A DNA stretch of 64,000 nucleotides from Novosphingobium sp. Chol11 (lineage in GTDB: Bacteria > Pseudomonadota > Alphaproteobacteria > Sphingomonadales > Sphingomonadaceae), in NCBI RefSeq assembly GCF_900218065.1, contig NZ_OBMU01000001.1, positions 605,674-669,673 of the forward strand, read 5' to 3'. The position numbers and the translations under genes are program-made. How positions within the stretch are numbered: the first letter of the stretch is position 1; each line of letters starts with the position of its first letter. A model generated the notes under the pieces. It was not told the origin of the DNA, did not search any database, and was given only the letters and a program-made list of their open reading frames with translations. Shown here piece by piece: positions 26,192-34,824 of the stretch.

Positions 26192-26781
26192 TGCAGGAAC
26201 CGGACGATTTCATGCGCGCCGTGGAGGCCGCCCTGTTCGTCGCCGAACATCCGCTGACGGCTGCCGAGTTGCGGCAGCATGTGGGGGAGGCCGGTGATCT
26301 CGGCACCGCCCTTGCCACGCTCTCGGATCATTATGCCGGGCGGGGCATCAATCTGGTCGAGCGTGGCGGGCGCTGGCATTTCCAGACGGCGGCGGACCTT
26401 GCGCATATCCTGCGGCGGGAGAAGGATGAGACGCGCAAGCTGTCCCGCGCGGCGATGGAGACGCTGGCCATCATCGCCTATCACGAGCCGGTCAGCCGCG
26501 CGGAGGTGGAGGCCATTCGCGGCGTCCAGGTGGCGAAGGGGACGCTCGACGTTCTCATGGAAGCAGGCTGGGTCCGGCCAGCGGGACGGCGGGAAGTTCC
26601 GGGCCGTCCGCTTATTTATGCGACGACGCACGAATTTCTGTCACATTTCGGACTTAGCAGCCGCCGGGATTTGCCGGGACTGGATGATCTGCGCGCTGCC
26701 GGATTGCTCGATCCGGTCGATCTTGCGCTGGAGGGCCTCGGCGCTCAATCCGTTCTGGAAAATGATGAGGAAGAAGCCTAA
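26188..26781 (+). CDS. scpB: Segregation and condensation protein B
   Basis: 197 residues with two winged-helix domains. The conserved [21 protein letters not shown] and [20 protein letters not shown] blocks are present. GTG start at 26188 inside the scpA stop; the next ATG, at 26191, gives a protein only one residue shorter. It is a partner of ScpA and SMC. tatA follows 29 bases later. Confidence 0.94.
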   Translation: MMQEPDDFMRAVEAALFVAEHPLTAAELRQHVGEAGDLGTALATLSDHYAGRGINLVERGGRWHFQTAADLAHILRREKDETRKLSRAAMETLAIIAYHEPVSRAEVEAIRGVQVAKGTLDVLMEAGWVRPAGRREVPGRPLIYATTHEFLSHFGLSSRRDLPGLDDLRAAGLLDPVDLALEGLGAQSVLENDEEEA

Positions 26782-26810
26782 AAAGGGCTTCCTTTCAGGA
26801 GAAAGTTAAA

Positions 26811-27053
26811 ATGGGTTCCTTTTCTTTGATGCATTGGGTCATCGTTCTCCTGGTGGTCATGCTGCTGTTTGGCGGCGGCCGCATCTCTGGCCTGATGGGC
26901 GACGTCGCCAAGGGCATCAAGAGCTTCAAGAAGGGCATGGCGGACGATGATGACGACATCGCCCCGGCCAAGCCCGCCACGCGGATCGAAGGACATCGCG
27001 TGCCCGAACAGGATGCGCCGACCGCGACCACCGAAGAAAAGACCAAGGCCTGA
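26811..27053 (+). CDS. tatA: Sec-independent translocase TatA
   Basis: 80 residues: a short N-terminal membrane helix (about 7-21), the LLFGGGRI hinge with the invariant Phe-Gly, an amphipathic helix ([12 protein letters not shown]) and an acidic/charged tail. It forms the pore-like element of the Tat pathway. A GGAGAAAG-type site precedes the ATG. It lies in the operon scpAB-tatABC. Confidence 0.94.
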   Translation: MGSFSLMHWVIVLLVVMLLFGGGRISGLMGDVAKGIKSFKKGMADDDDDIAPAKPATRIEGHRVPEQDAPTATTEEKTKA

Positions 27054-27082
27054 CCTTCGTCACCCTCCAGCGGTAGGCGCGC

Positions 27083-27514
27083 ATGTTCGATATCGGTTCG
27101 TCCGAACTTCTGCTGATCGTGATCGTCGCGGTTGTCGTGATTGGTCCAAAGGATCTGCCGCGCGCCCTGTACAAGGTTGGGCAGATCGTCGGCAAGGCAC
27201 GCGGCATGGCGCGTCATTTCCGCACCGGCATCGACGCGATGGTGCGCGAAGCCGAGATGGAAGAGCTGGAAAAGAAGTGGGCGGACCAGAACCGGCGCAT
27301 CATGCAGGAACATCCGCCCGAAGCGTCGTCCGCCCCAGCGATGGAGCCTTTGCCGGACTCCTCCGCCTCCGCCGTCCCGGCGCCGGGCGCATCGTCGCCG
27401 CCCCCGGCCTTCGTCGCCCAATCGGCGCCCGTTGCTCCCGCCCCTGCGTCCGATGGCCCGCCCTATATCGCGGCCCAGTCCAATCCTGCGGCCAAGGGTG
27501 ATGCTCAGGCATGA
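27083..27514 (+). CDS. tatB: Sec-independent translocase TatB
   Basis: 143 residues. It begins [12 protein letters not shown], with the conserved Glu in the membrane helix, the [12 protein letters not shown] hinge and a long amphipathic helix, then a Pro/Ala-rich tail of about 65 residues. TatB binds the signal peptide together with TatC. The stop overlaps the tatC start by 4 bases. Confidence 0.95.
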   Translation: MFDIGSSELLLIVIVAVVVIGPKDLPRALYKVGQIVGKARGMARHFRTGIDAMVREAEMEELEKKWADQNRRIMQEHPPEASSAPAMEPLPDSSASAVPAPGASSPPPAFVAQSAPVAPAPASDGPPYIAAQSNPAAKGDAQA

Positions 27515-28299
27515 GAGATATCGATGAGACAAAGGCGCCGCTGCTCGACCATCTGATCGAACTGCGCGGGCGGCTGTTGAAGTGCGTCTGGGCGCTCTTC
27601 CTGACGGGGGCGGTCTGCTTTTATTTTTCCGACAAGCTTTTCGCGTTCCTGGTTCATCCGCTCAAGGAGGCCTTTGGCGACGGGGGCGGACGGCTGGTCT
27701 ATACCAAGCTCTACGAAGCCTTTTTCGTCCAGGTGAAGGTCGCGATCTTCGGCGCTTTCTGCCTGTCCTTCCCGATCATCGCGAACCAGCTCTGGGCCTT
27801 CGTCGCGCCGGGCCTTTATGCGAAGGAAAAGAAGGCATTATTGCCCTTTTTGGTGATGACGCCGGTGCTTTTCCTGATGGGCGCGAGCCTCGCTTACTAT
27901 GTCGTGATGCCGACCGCCTTCCATTTTTTCCTGCAATTTCAAGGAAGTAGCGGAGGCCTCGCGGTCGAGGCACTCCCCAGCACCGACGCCTACCTCACTT
28001 TAGTCATGCAGTTCATTCTTGCATTCGGCATCAGTTTCCTGATGCCCGTCCTGCTGATGCTGCTGAACCGTGCCGGTTTCGTCACCCGTGCTCAACTCAT
28101 CGGCCTGCGCCGCTACATGATCGTCGCCGCGTTCGTCCTCGCCGCCGTCTTGACCCCGCCCGACGTCGTATCGCAGCTGATGCTCGCCATCCCCCTGCTG
28201 CTGCTCTACGAAATCACCATCGTCGCGATCTGGTTCACCGATCGGAAACAGGCCCGCGACGCCGCAACAGCGGACGGAGCAGACACTTCCACCAGCTAA
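27511..28299 (+). CDS. tatC: Sec-independent translocase TatC
   Basis: 262 residues with six membrane helices and conserved [13 protein letters not shown] at the N-terminus, the [14 protein letters not shown] [15 protein letters not shown] loop and FGISFLMPV. It is the Tat signal peptide receptor. It ends at a hairpin at 28305. The Tat system exports folded cofactor enzymes; no obvious substrate gene is adjacent. Confidence 0.96.
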   Translation: MRDIDETKAPLLDHLIELRGRLLKCVWALFLTGAVCFYFSDKLFAFLVHPLKEAFGDGGGRLVYTKLYEAFFVQVKVAIFGAFCLSFPIIANQLWAFVAPGLYAKEKKALLPFLVMTPVLFLMGASLAYYVVMPTAFHFFLQFQGSSGGLAVEALPSTDAYLTLVMQFILAFGISFLMPVLLMLLNRAGFVTRAQLIGLRRYMIVAAFVLAAVLTPPDVVSQLMLAIPLLLLYEITIVAIWFTDRKQARDAATADGADTSTS

Positions 28300-28304
28300 A
28301 AAAA

Positions 28305-28323
28305 GGCCCGCCAGTGGCGGGCC
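28305..28323. terminator. Hairpin terminator between tatC and entericidin gene
   Basis: A perfect 8-base stem GGCCCGCC / GGCGGGCC with an AGT loop. The A7 run on its left gives U7 for transcripts of the minus-strand entericidin gene. It may also stop tatC transcripts, although no T-run follows on that side. Confidence 0.8.
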
Positions 28324-28351
28324 GCTAGGGTGGGAGCCTGTTTTTCGCTGC

Positions 28352-28480
28352 TTACTTGGCTGCGTCTTCCACGGCCGCGCCAGCGCTCTGCACGTCTTTG
28401 CCCGCGCCTTCGACGGTGTTGCACGCGGCCACCATCAGCGAACCGGTAAGCAGCAGGGCAGCAAAAATCTTCTTGGTCAT
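28352..28480 (-). CDS. Entericidin A/B family lipoprotein
   Basis: A 42-residue open frame translating as a KK-charged start, hydrophobic helix, MVAAC lipobox (Cys20) and a short tail NTVEGAGKDVQSAG, the typical entericidin plan. AGGAG lies six bases before the ATG. Entericidins are small membrane lipoproteins, described in enterics as a toxin/antidote pair but of unknown role in alphaproteobacteria. Only one gene is present, so it is not a pair. It has its own terminator at 28305-28323. Confidence 0.88.
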   Translation of the reverse strand: MTKKIFAALLLTGSLMVAACNTVEGAGKDVQSAGAAVEDAAK

Positions 28481-28825
28481 GGTCGTCTCCTGAGGAAAAA
28501 ACTCGAGCCGGATGGCCGCGCTATCCAGCGGCTGAGGGGGAGAACCCGCAGAGGCGAAATACGTTCCGCAACCGGAAATATCTGAGACTCGAAGGAGGCT
28601 GCCCCAAAAAATCTGAGCCCGGAACGCGTCGGGGGGGGGAGATGCGTTCCGGGCTCATGTTTTTTTGGATAGCAAGAGCGGGGGGCAAAAGATTTGCTAT
28701 CCGGTATGCAGAACCACCGATCGCGGCATTTGGTTCCGCCGTTCCTCCACTTCCTGAAGTTTTTTATTATTACCAAGAATCAGTGGTTTAGGAAAAGGCC
28801 GCCAATAAATTGCGCGCCCCGCTAT
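28481..28825. other. Non-coding region with strong hairpins
   Basis: This 345-base gap between the entericidin gene start and the hydrolase gene end has no convincing gene. It holds the promoter region of the entericidin gene, the perfect 14-base hairpin at 28614-28657 and, directly beside it, a second hairpin with arms GGATAGCAA (28667-28675) and TTGCTATCC (28694-28702). A T-rich stretch follows at 28758-28771. A 99-codon minus-strand open frame crosses it but has an unnatural, Arg/Pro/Ser-rich composition. Confidence 0.7.
28614..28657. terminator. Strong bidirectional terminator
   Basis: A perfect 14-base stem TGAGCCCGGAACGC / GCGTTCCGGGCTCA, with a T7 run at 28660-28666 on the right and an A6 run at 28606-28611 on the left. 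On the minus strand it would end the hydrolase gene transcript. No annotated plus-strand gene ends here, so the plus-strand T-run hints at an unknown short transcript. Confidence 0.8.
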
Positions 28826-29764
28826 TCAGATGAGCGGGCGGCCGCTGTTCCGATATTCGGGCCGGATCGTTGATTGTGGCAGCATGTCCTGAGCAGCTGG
28901 TGGAGGGACGGCAAGGGGGACGGTGACGTCCACCCCCGCTGGCGGCAAGGGATGCTGCATCGCAGGTGACTTCACCGACCACGCTCTGGCTGATGGGCCG
29001 GATTGCCACTCCCGCCCCGCATAGGGGATGCGGAAGGCTGCCTCTGTCCCGTTGAAGCCCGGCATCTGATAGAAGATGTGCGCCCCGATGACGGCGACGG
29101 GCCGCTTCGATGCTGCCCATCCGGGACGCACGGCCAGCGTATGGTAGAATGTGGCGAGCCCAACGGGCGCGTAGACGCGGCCCGCAAGCGCCTGTTCCGC
29201 GATCCGGCGCGCACGTGCCCAGCTTTGCGCATGATTGGCCCGCCCCATCGATCCGTCGCAGCTGAACGTGAACTGGCAGAGGGAGTCGGTGCGTTCCGAT
29301 CCTTGATAGACGACGCCGCAGACGCTGTGCGGCCACAGCGGATTGCGGACGCGGTTCAGGACGACCTGGGCAACCGCGCGCTGGCCGTCTTCCGGCTCGT
29401 TGGCTGCTTCATAATAGATGGCCGAGGTGAGGCAGTTGACCGCCCTGTAGCTATCGAGCGGGGTCTGGCCGCGAAACGCAGCCGCCGGGGCAGCGTCGAT
29501 GGTGGCGAGTTTCAGGACGTGTCGACTGTTCCCAACCGAATCGGGGAGATCCTGGAAGATATCGTCAGCGAAAAAATAGGCGGAACCAGGGAAATTTTCT
29601 CCCGCCCGCTCGGCAACATCGTCGCGCGCCCTCACATCCGCCAGCATGTCCAGCGGCGCGGCGGTGATCAGGCGCGGCAGAGCAAGCGCCGTCAGCGCCA
29701 GAACGGACAATATCAGATGCCAGGATCGCCCGCGCGTCATGTCGAAGCTGTCTGTACTCATCAA
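28826..29764 (-). CDS. Cell wall hydrolase, SleB-like
   Basis: 312 residues. An N-terminal signal or anchor helix (about 16-36) precedes a Hydrolase_2 domain (about 105-240) with the catalytic Glu in AIYYEAANEPEDGQ, then VAQVVLNRVRNP, CQFTFSCDG and TFYHTLAVRPGWA. This family cleaves peptidoglycan, and in Bacillus SleB acts in spore germination; in non-sporulating alphaproteobacteria it is a general wall hydrolase. The C-terminus is Pro-rich. Four cysteines (two near QFTFSCDG, one in VCGV, one in NCLT) could form disulfides. Confidence 0.9.
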   Translation of the reverse strand: MMSTDSFDMTRGRSWHLILSVLALTALALPRLITAAPLDMLADVRARDDVAERAGENFPGSAYFFADDIFQDLPDSVGNSRHVLKLATIDAAPAAAFRGQTPLDSYRAVNCLTSAIYYEAANEPEDGQRAVAQVVLNRVRNPLWPHSVCGVVYQGSERTDSLCQFTFSCDGSMGRANHAQSWARARRIAEQALAGRVYAPVGLATFYHTLAVRPGWAASKRPVAVIGAHIFYQMPGFNGTEAAFRIPYAGREWQSGPSARAWSVKSPAMQHPLPPAGVDVTVPLAVPPPAAQDMLPQSTIRPEYRNSGRPLI

Positions 29765-29926
29765 TGGATCGCGGCTTAACGCCGCACGGCGCCACTCCTA
29801 GCGCAAAAGCCTTGCCACTTTCTTCCCGGCGGCGGCGATTATCGCGCACGGATTGCAATCAGGTCTTTGGGTGGATCAGCATTCCCTTGCTTGGCAAGCG
29901 TGCATCCGCTCCGCTATGCGGGGAAC

Positions 29927-30922
29927 ATGCTGGTTCAGAATGATAGCCTCGCCCTGATTGGCAACACGCCGCTGGTGCGCCTTGCCGGTCCGTCGCAAGA
30001 GACGGGCTGCGATATTTTCGCCAAGTGCGAATTCGCCAATCCCGGTGCGTCGGTCAAGGATCGCGCGGCGCTCTTCATCGTCAATGATGCGGAAGAAAAA
30101 GGGCTGTTGCAGCCGGGTGGCACGATCGTCGAAGGAACGGCGGGCAATACCGGTATCGGCCTGGCCCTGGTCGCCAATGCGAAGGGCTACAGGACGATCA
30201 TCGTCATGCCCGAAACGCAGAGCCGGGAGAAGATGGACACGCTGCGCGCGCTCGGCGCTGAACTGGTGACGGTGCCTGCCGCTGCCTATTCGAACCCGGG
30301 GCATTTCGTCCACACGTCCCGCCGCATCGCGGAAGAAACGGAGAATGCGATCTGGGCGAACCAGTTCGACAATATCGCCAACCGGAAAGCGCATATCGTC
30401 GGTACGGCGGAGGAAATCTGGCAGCAGCTGGACGGGCAGATCGACGGCTTCACCTGCGCGGCGGGCACTGGCGGCACGATCGCGGGCGTGGGGCTGGGCC
30501 TCAAGGCGCATGACGAGAATATCACGATCGCGCTGACCGATCCGCATGGCGCGGCGCTCTATAATTATTACGCCCATGGCGAGCTGAAGGCGGAAGGGTC
30601 GTCCGTGGCCGAGGGGATCGGGCAGGGCCGGATCACCGCCAATCTGGAGGGTGCGCCCATCGATACCCAGTTCCGCATTTCCGATGAAGAAGGATTGCAC
30701 TGGGTCGAGCGCCTGCTGGCGGAAGAAGGGCTTTGCCTTGGCCTGTCGTCGGGGATCAATGTGGCGGGCGCGGTGGCGCTGGCGCGCGAACTGGGCCCGG
30801 GCAAGCGGATCGTCACCATCTTGTGCGACACCGGTTTCCGCTATCTCTCCACCCTCTACAATCGCGAATGGCTGGAAGCGAAGGGCTTGACGGTGTTCCC
30901 CTGGCTCGCGCACAATCGCTGA
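29927..30922 (+). CDS. cysK: Cysteine synthase A
   Basis: 331 residues from ATG 29927; a TTG 20 codons upstream gives an unconserved extension. The PLP lysine is Lys44 in NPGASVKDRAA. The substrate loop TAGNTG is at 71-76, and the phosphate-binding GTGGTIAGVG is present. It converts O-acetylserine and sulfide to cysteine. The sequence belongs to the longer cysK variant found in alphaproteobacteria. There is no adjacent serine acetyltransferase. Confidence 0.93.
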   Translation: MLVQNDSLALIGNTPLVRLAGPSQETGCDIFAKCEFANPGASVKDRAALFIVNDAEEKGLLQPGGTIVEGTAGNTGIGLALVANAKGYRTIIVMPETQSREKMDTLRALGAELVTVPAAAYSNPGHFVHTSRRIAEETENAIWANQFDNIANRKAHIVGTAEEIWQQLDGQIDGFTCAAGTGGTIAGVGLGLKAHDENITIALTDPHGAALYNYYAHGELKAEGSSVAEGIGQGRITANLEGAPIDTQFRISDEEGLHWVERLLAEEGLCLGLSSGINVAGAVALARELGPGKRIVTILCDTGFRYLSTLYNREWLEAKGLTVFPWLAHNR

Positions 30923-30962
30923 TCGCTGCACGGGTCGCGGCGGCAAGATAAAGAGCGCTTTG

Positions 30963-31268
30963 ATGGCTGAACATCCCCGCCGGCAGGAAGGGTTGCAGCG
31001 TGTCCAGATCGGCCTGACGGGGCTGGCGGGCGTGGTGCTCCTTGTGGGCCTTGCGAATATCGTGATCGAAAAGGCGCGGATCGACGATCCGGCGGTGCCG
31101 CCGCCGACCGTGCCCACGCTGGACGTCAATGCCGTCGCGCCCAAGGAGCCGCTGGCGGAATTGGGCGTGCAACCGGCGCCCGAGCAGCAGCCGATCGTCC
31201 CAGACCTGCAGCCGGACCCCAATTTGCGCAAGCCGATGGATCGCGATCCGCAAGCGTCCGGCCGCTGA
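30963..31268 (+). CDS. Single-pass membrane protein, unknown
   Basis: 101 residues from ATG 30963 (a TTG just before it is also in frame). A charged N-terminus, one membrane helix (about 18-36) and a Pro/Asp-rich tail with PPPTVPTLD and PDLQPDPN. I recognise no family. It starts 40 bases after cysK and ends 25 bases before the next membrane protein, so the two may be co-expressed. Confidence 0.65.
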   Translation: MAEHPRRQEGLQRVQIGLTGLAGVVLLVGLANIVIEKARIDDPAVPPPTVPTLDVNAVAPKEPLAELGVQPAPEQQPIVPDLQPDPNLRKPMDRDPQASGR

Positions 31269-31293
31269 TCATCTTGATCGAAGCGCGCATTCC

Positions 31294-32532
31294 ATGAAGG
31301 CGTTGCGCACATTCCTGATGCTTGGCCTTGGTCCGGTGCTGGTTGTGCTCGGCGGTCTTCCTGCCTTGTTGAAAACGGGGCAGGTCGACCTGCAGAGCTG
31401 GACCTGGCCTGCCCTGATGCTCATGCCCGTCGCGCTGTTGCTAAGCCTGAAGCGCGGCTGGCCCTATGCCCTATGGGCTGGGGCGGGAAGTTTGGGGACG
31501 GTCCTGATCTTCGATGTTCTGGCGGCGTCATCCTATCCAGCGATAGGTGATGTTGGCGGTTTAACGCTCGTTGCCGTACTGGCGGTCGTCGCTGGCATCT
31601 GCCTTCCTCGCCGGAAGTGGACAGGGCTTACCTTGTGCGCTGCTGCTCTGTTGTCCTGCTGGCTGGCGCGGGAGGCGCCTCTCCCGGAAACGCCATCGCC
31701 CCGGCCCAAGCTGGCAGTCATCGGCGCGCTGCCCTTATTCTGGAAGGAAGGAGAAGCGGGTTTCGGTGCGCGGAGTGATGCGCCGCTCATCACTCTCCTG
31801 CGGCGGCGCTTCGACGTACAGCCCGTTGACAGCCCGCTTGGCCCAGCGATGAGGGATGCCAACGCCCTGCTGCTCGCGCAGCCGCGCGTCTTTTCCCCGG
31901 CAGAGTTGGTCGTGCTGGATAATTGGGTCCGCAACGGCGGACATGTCTTGCTGCTGGCTGATCCTCTGCTGCGCTGGCCATCGTCCCTGCCGCTGGGAGA
32001 CAGGCGCAGGCCGCCTGCCGTCAGCATGATTGGGCCGCTGCTGAATCATTGGGGCCTCGCGCTTCTTCCGCCGGTCGCCGTGGCGGAAGAGCGGCGCATA
32101 TTGGAGGATGGCCGCGTGCTGACGACCATGGGCAGTTCCGGCTTCGCGCTGCGGCCCGGGACGTCATGTCACGTCGAAGAGGAGGGGCTGGCCGCACGAT
32201 GCGCGATCGGCAGAGGGAACGCCGTGCTGGTTGCCGACGCGGACCTGATCGACGACCGACTGTGGCTGGCCGATGCTGCTGCGCCTTTGGATGCGCGGCA
32301 CTGGTCCGCTGATAGTCCGGGGTTCGTGATCGAGGCCTTGGATGGCGGCATGGTCGAAGGGCGCCGCTGGCTCCGATCGGCGGCCGACCTTGTGATGGCC
32401 CTCCGCTGGTCGATTCTTGTCGGGATTGGCTGGGCGATCCTGGGAAGCGTCTTCCTCGGCTGGTTTTACCGCGACAATCGGGTGCGAGACATCTCGTCCC
32501 ATCCGCCTTGGGAGGCTGTCGAACCGGGTTAG
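31294..32532 (+). CDS. Membrane protein with GldG/DUF4350-like domain
   Basis: 412 residues from ATG 31294. The N-terminus has about four hydrophobic helices (6-26, 38-52, 58-78, 90-122). A soluble part (about 138-345) begins LAVIGALPLFW and contains LDNWVRNGGHVLLLADP, the pattern of the glutamine-amidotransferase-like fold in GldG and DUF4350 proteins. A last helix lies at 370-392. The protein would place a ligand-binding, non-catalytic domain outside the membrane. No ABC ATPase is adjacent. Its function is unknown; it is just upstream of the dcw cluster. Confidence 0.65.
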   Translation: MKALRTFLMLGLGPVLVVLGGLPALLKTGQVDLQSWTWPALMLMPVALLLSLKRGWPYALWAGAGSLGTVLIFDVLAASSYPAIGDVGGLTLVAVLAVVAGICLPRRKWTGLTLCAAALLSCWLAREAPLPETPSPRPKLAVIGALPLFWKEGEAGFGARSDAPLITLLRRRFDVQPVDSPLGPAMRDANALLLAQPRVFSPAELVVLDNWVRNGGHVLLLADPLLRWPSSLPLGDRRRPPAVSMIGPLLNHWGLALLPPVAVAEERRILEDGRVLTTMGSSGFALRPGTSCHVEEEGLAARCAIGRGNAVLVADADLIDDRLWLADAAAPLDARHWSADSPGFVIEALDGGMVEGRRWLRSAADLVMALRWSILVGIGWAILGSVFLGWFYRDNRVRDISSHPPWEAVEPG

Positions 32533-32551
32533 ACCAGAACAAAACAGGATT

Positions 32552-32576
32552 TCCCGGCTTCTCCCGACTTTTCCCT
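32552..32576. promoter_or_regulatory. Putative MraZ box (three repeats at 10-base spacing)
   Basis: TCCCG at 32552, TCCCG at 32562 and TCCCT at 32572, each exactly 10 bases apart. Read on the minus strand these are AGGGA, CGGGA, CGGGA with 5-base spacers, close to the TGGGN-N5 repeats bound by MraZ in E. coli. It lies about 140 bases before the mraZ start in the only clear gap of the region. Orientation and first base differ from the E. coli consensus, so this is a suggestion. Confidence 0.4.
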
Positions 32577-32714
32577 TTCCATGCACCTCTCGCCTTGGTA
32601 TCTAAGGCGCATAGGGGTTTGTCAGGCTTTGCTAGTCCTGCGCACCGGCTGCGATGATGCGGGTTGGTGAGCGATGGCCTGCGCCCCTACGAACAGAGGG
32701 GCAGCAGTCCGTAC

Positions 32715-33212
32715 GTGTCGGATATCATTCTCTTTACAGGCAACGCGTTCAGCGTGGCGGACGGCAAGGGCCGTTTCGTCCTGCCTCTTGAGATGCGCCG
32801 ACAGGTCAAGCTGTCCAGCGGCGGCGAAACGCGGCTTTATCTCTCGGTCCATGGCGACAACCCCTGCGCCACCGGCTTTGGAGAATCGCACCGCCGCTTC
32901 CTGTTTACCGAGGTCGAGGAACTGGCCCTCGAAGCGCGCGCTCAAGGCCGCGACTATAATGCCGACCTGGAACTGGAACGCCGCCTCGGCACGATCGAGG
33001 AGGTGAATTTCGACGAGGGCGGCCGTTTCGCCATGCATCCGGACATCAAGGATGAATATGGCATCACCGACGCGGTCTTCTTCTACGGCGTCGGCCGCTA
33101 CATCCAGATCTGGAAGCCCGAAACGCTTGCCGAGAGCAAGGATCGCCCCGAACTGATCCGCAACAAGGTGCGGCGCTGGCTCGACCAGCGGGCTGCGGGA
33201 GGCGGCAAGTGA
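32715..33212 (+). CDS. mraZ: Division/cell wall cluster repressor MraZ
   Basis: 165 residues from GTG 32715, the start that places the [22 protein letters not shown] segment near the N-terminus as in other MraZ proteins; TTG 32664 would add 17 residues. Two AbrB-like halves are present, the second with [19 protein letters not shown]. MraZ binds upstream of its own gene and represses the dcw operon. It overlaps rsmH by 4 bases. Confidence 0.9.
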   Translation: MSDIILFTGNAFSVADGKGRFVLPLEMRRQVKLSSGGETRLYLSVHGDNPCATGFGESHRRFLFTEVEELALEARAQGRDYNADLELERRLGTIEEVNFDEGGRFAMHPDIKDEYGITDAVFFYGVGRYIQIWKPETLAESKDRPELIRNKVRRWLDQRAAGGGK

Positions 33213-34177
33213 CCGCTGCTGTCGACCCCGATCGTCACGTCCCGGTTCTGCTCGATGAAGTGCTGCATGCCCTCGCCATCAACCCCGGCGAAGTGCATGT
33301 CGACGGCACGTTCGGTGCGGGTGGCTATTCCAGCGCGATGGCGAGAAAGGGCGCGAAAGTGTTCGCCTTTGACCGCGACCCTGACGCGATTCGCGAAGGC
33401 GAGGCGTTGGCGGCGGAAAAGGGCATCACCCTGATCGCCGGGGAATTTTCCCGGATGGAGCCGTTGCTGGCCGATCGCGGCATCACCTCGGTATCGGGCG
33501 TGACGCTCGACATCGGCGTGTCGTCGATGCAGCTCGACCGGCCAGAACGCGGCTTTTCTTTTCAAGCTGACGGTCCGCTCACCATGACCATGAGCCAGAG
33601 CGGGATGAGTGCTGCCGATTTCCTGAACAATGCCCCTGAGCAGGAGATTGCCGACGTCCTCTATCGCTATGGAGAGGAGCCGCGCTCGCGCCGTGTGGCT
33701 CGCGCGATCGTGGAGGCGCGTCCGCTGGAGCGTACAGGCCAGTTGGCCAGCGTCGTTCGCCGGGCGCTTGGACATAAGCCGCATGACAAGAAGGATCCGG
33801 CCACCCGCACTTTCCAGGCGATCCGCATCCATGTGAATCGCGAGCTTGAGGAACTGGAGCGCGGATTGGAAGCGGCAGAGGCGATGCTGGAGGAGGGCGG
33901 CCGCTTGGCGGTCGTCACGTTCCACAGCCTGGAAGATCGTATCGTCAAGCAATTCCTGCGTCAGCGTAGCGGCGGCGAAGGCGCCGGATCGCGCCACCTG
34001 CCTGAGCGCAAGGCGGCTGCCGCACCCACCTTCCACAAACCGGCAAAGGCTGTTCGCCCCGGCGAGGTGGAACTGGCCCGCAATCCGCGCGCGCGCTCCG
34101 CGACCCTGCGCAGCGCCGTTCGTACATCAGCCGCCATTCCTTCCCGGCAAAGTTCTTCGAGGAGCCCTCGCCCATGA
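33209..34177 (+). CDS. rsmH: 16S rRNA m4C1402 methyltransferase
   Basis: 322 residues. It starts [10 protein letters not shown] and has the SAM motif [11 protein letters not shown] (31-41), [20 protein letters not shown] and the late [15 protein letters not shown]. It methylates N4 of C1402 in 16S rRNA. GTG start inside the mraZ stop. The stop overlaps the next start by 4 bases. Confidence 0.96.
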   Translation: MTAAVDPDRHVPVLLDEVLHALAINPGEVHVDGTFGAGGYSSAMARKGAKVFAFDRDPDAIREGEALAAEKGITLIAGEFSRMEPLLADRGITSVSGVTLDIGVSSMQLDRPERGFSFQADGPLTMTMSQSGMSAADFLNNAPEQEIADVLYRYGEEPRSRRVARAIVEARPLERTGQLASVVRRALGHKPHDKKDPATRTFQAIRIHVNRELEELERGLEAAEAMLEEGGRLAVVTFHSLEDRIVKQFLRQRSGGEGAGSRHLPERKAAAAPTFHKPAKAVRPGEVELARNPRARSATLRSAVRTSAAIPSRQSSSRSPRP

Positions 34178-34824
34178 TCGCGGTGAAAAGGTTGCAGAGC
34201 CTGATCTGGATCCTGCTCGTCGCGCTGGGTGCGCTTGGCGCTTATCTGGTGTCGCTGAAAGTCGCGACGGAGCGCAACGAATTGATGAAGGTGCAGGCGC
34301 AGATCGCGCGGGCGCGGGCCGACATCCGCTATCTGGAAACGGAGTTCAGCGCGCGGGCGAGCATGCGGCAGCTTGAACGCTGGAACCAGGACGACTTCAT
34401 GTACGCCACCCCGACCGCCCAGCAATATCTGGGCGGCGAGCGGGCGCTGGCGAACCTCGACGGTATTCAGCCCAACGGACCCGACTATGTCGCCCCGCCG
34501 GTGATGGTCGCGATGGTCCAGAGCCCTGCCGACCTTCCCTCTGCCGCGCAGGCTGCCCCGGCAAGTCCGGCCGCCACGCAAATTCGCAGCGACATTGCCG
34601 TGATCCGTGAAGCCCATGCCGCCGACAATGTCGAGAAGATCGCCAAGCCCGCGGCCAAGAGCGCTGCCGAGAAGGCGAAGGACGATGCGGACGTGTCGAA
34701 GCCCAACCCGCTCGCCCGCCGTGCTGAGCGGATGGCGATGCTGGACGCCAAGCTTCTCGATGACAGCACCATGGGCGACATAAGCGACAAGGCGGCGCGC
34801 GAGCGCAAGAAGGGGGCGCGCTGA
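34174..34824 (+). CDS. ftsL: FtsL-position division protein
   Basis: 216 residues. A short cytoplasmic start, one membrane helix (about 9-27) and a coiled-coil segment (about 28-75, including [24 protein letters not shown]) match FtsL in plan and position between rsmH and ftsI. A further 130-residue Ala/Lys-rich tail is present, while E. coli FtsL is about 120 residues in all. It should form a complex with FtsQ and FtsB. Assignment rests mainly on context. Confidence 0.8.
   Translation: MIAVKRLQSLIWILLVALGALGAYLVSLKVATERNELMKVQAQIARARADIRYLETEFSARASMRQLERWNQDDFMYATPTAQQYLGGERALANLDGIQPNGPDYVAPPVMVAMVQSPADLPSAAQAAPASPAATQIRSDIAVIREAHAADNVEKIAKPAAKSAAEKAKDDADVSKPNPLARRAERMAMLDAKLLDDSTMGDISDKAARERKKGAR

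Noticed and set aside
28477..28776. A 99-codon minus-strand frame in the 28.5-28.8 kb gap
   Set aside because: It crosses two perfect hairpins, has an odd Ser/Arg/Pro composition and no clear ribosome site; non-coding structure explains the region better.
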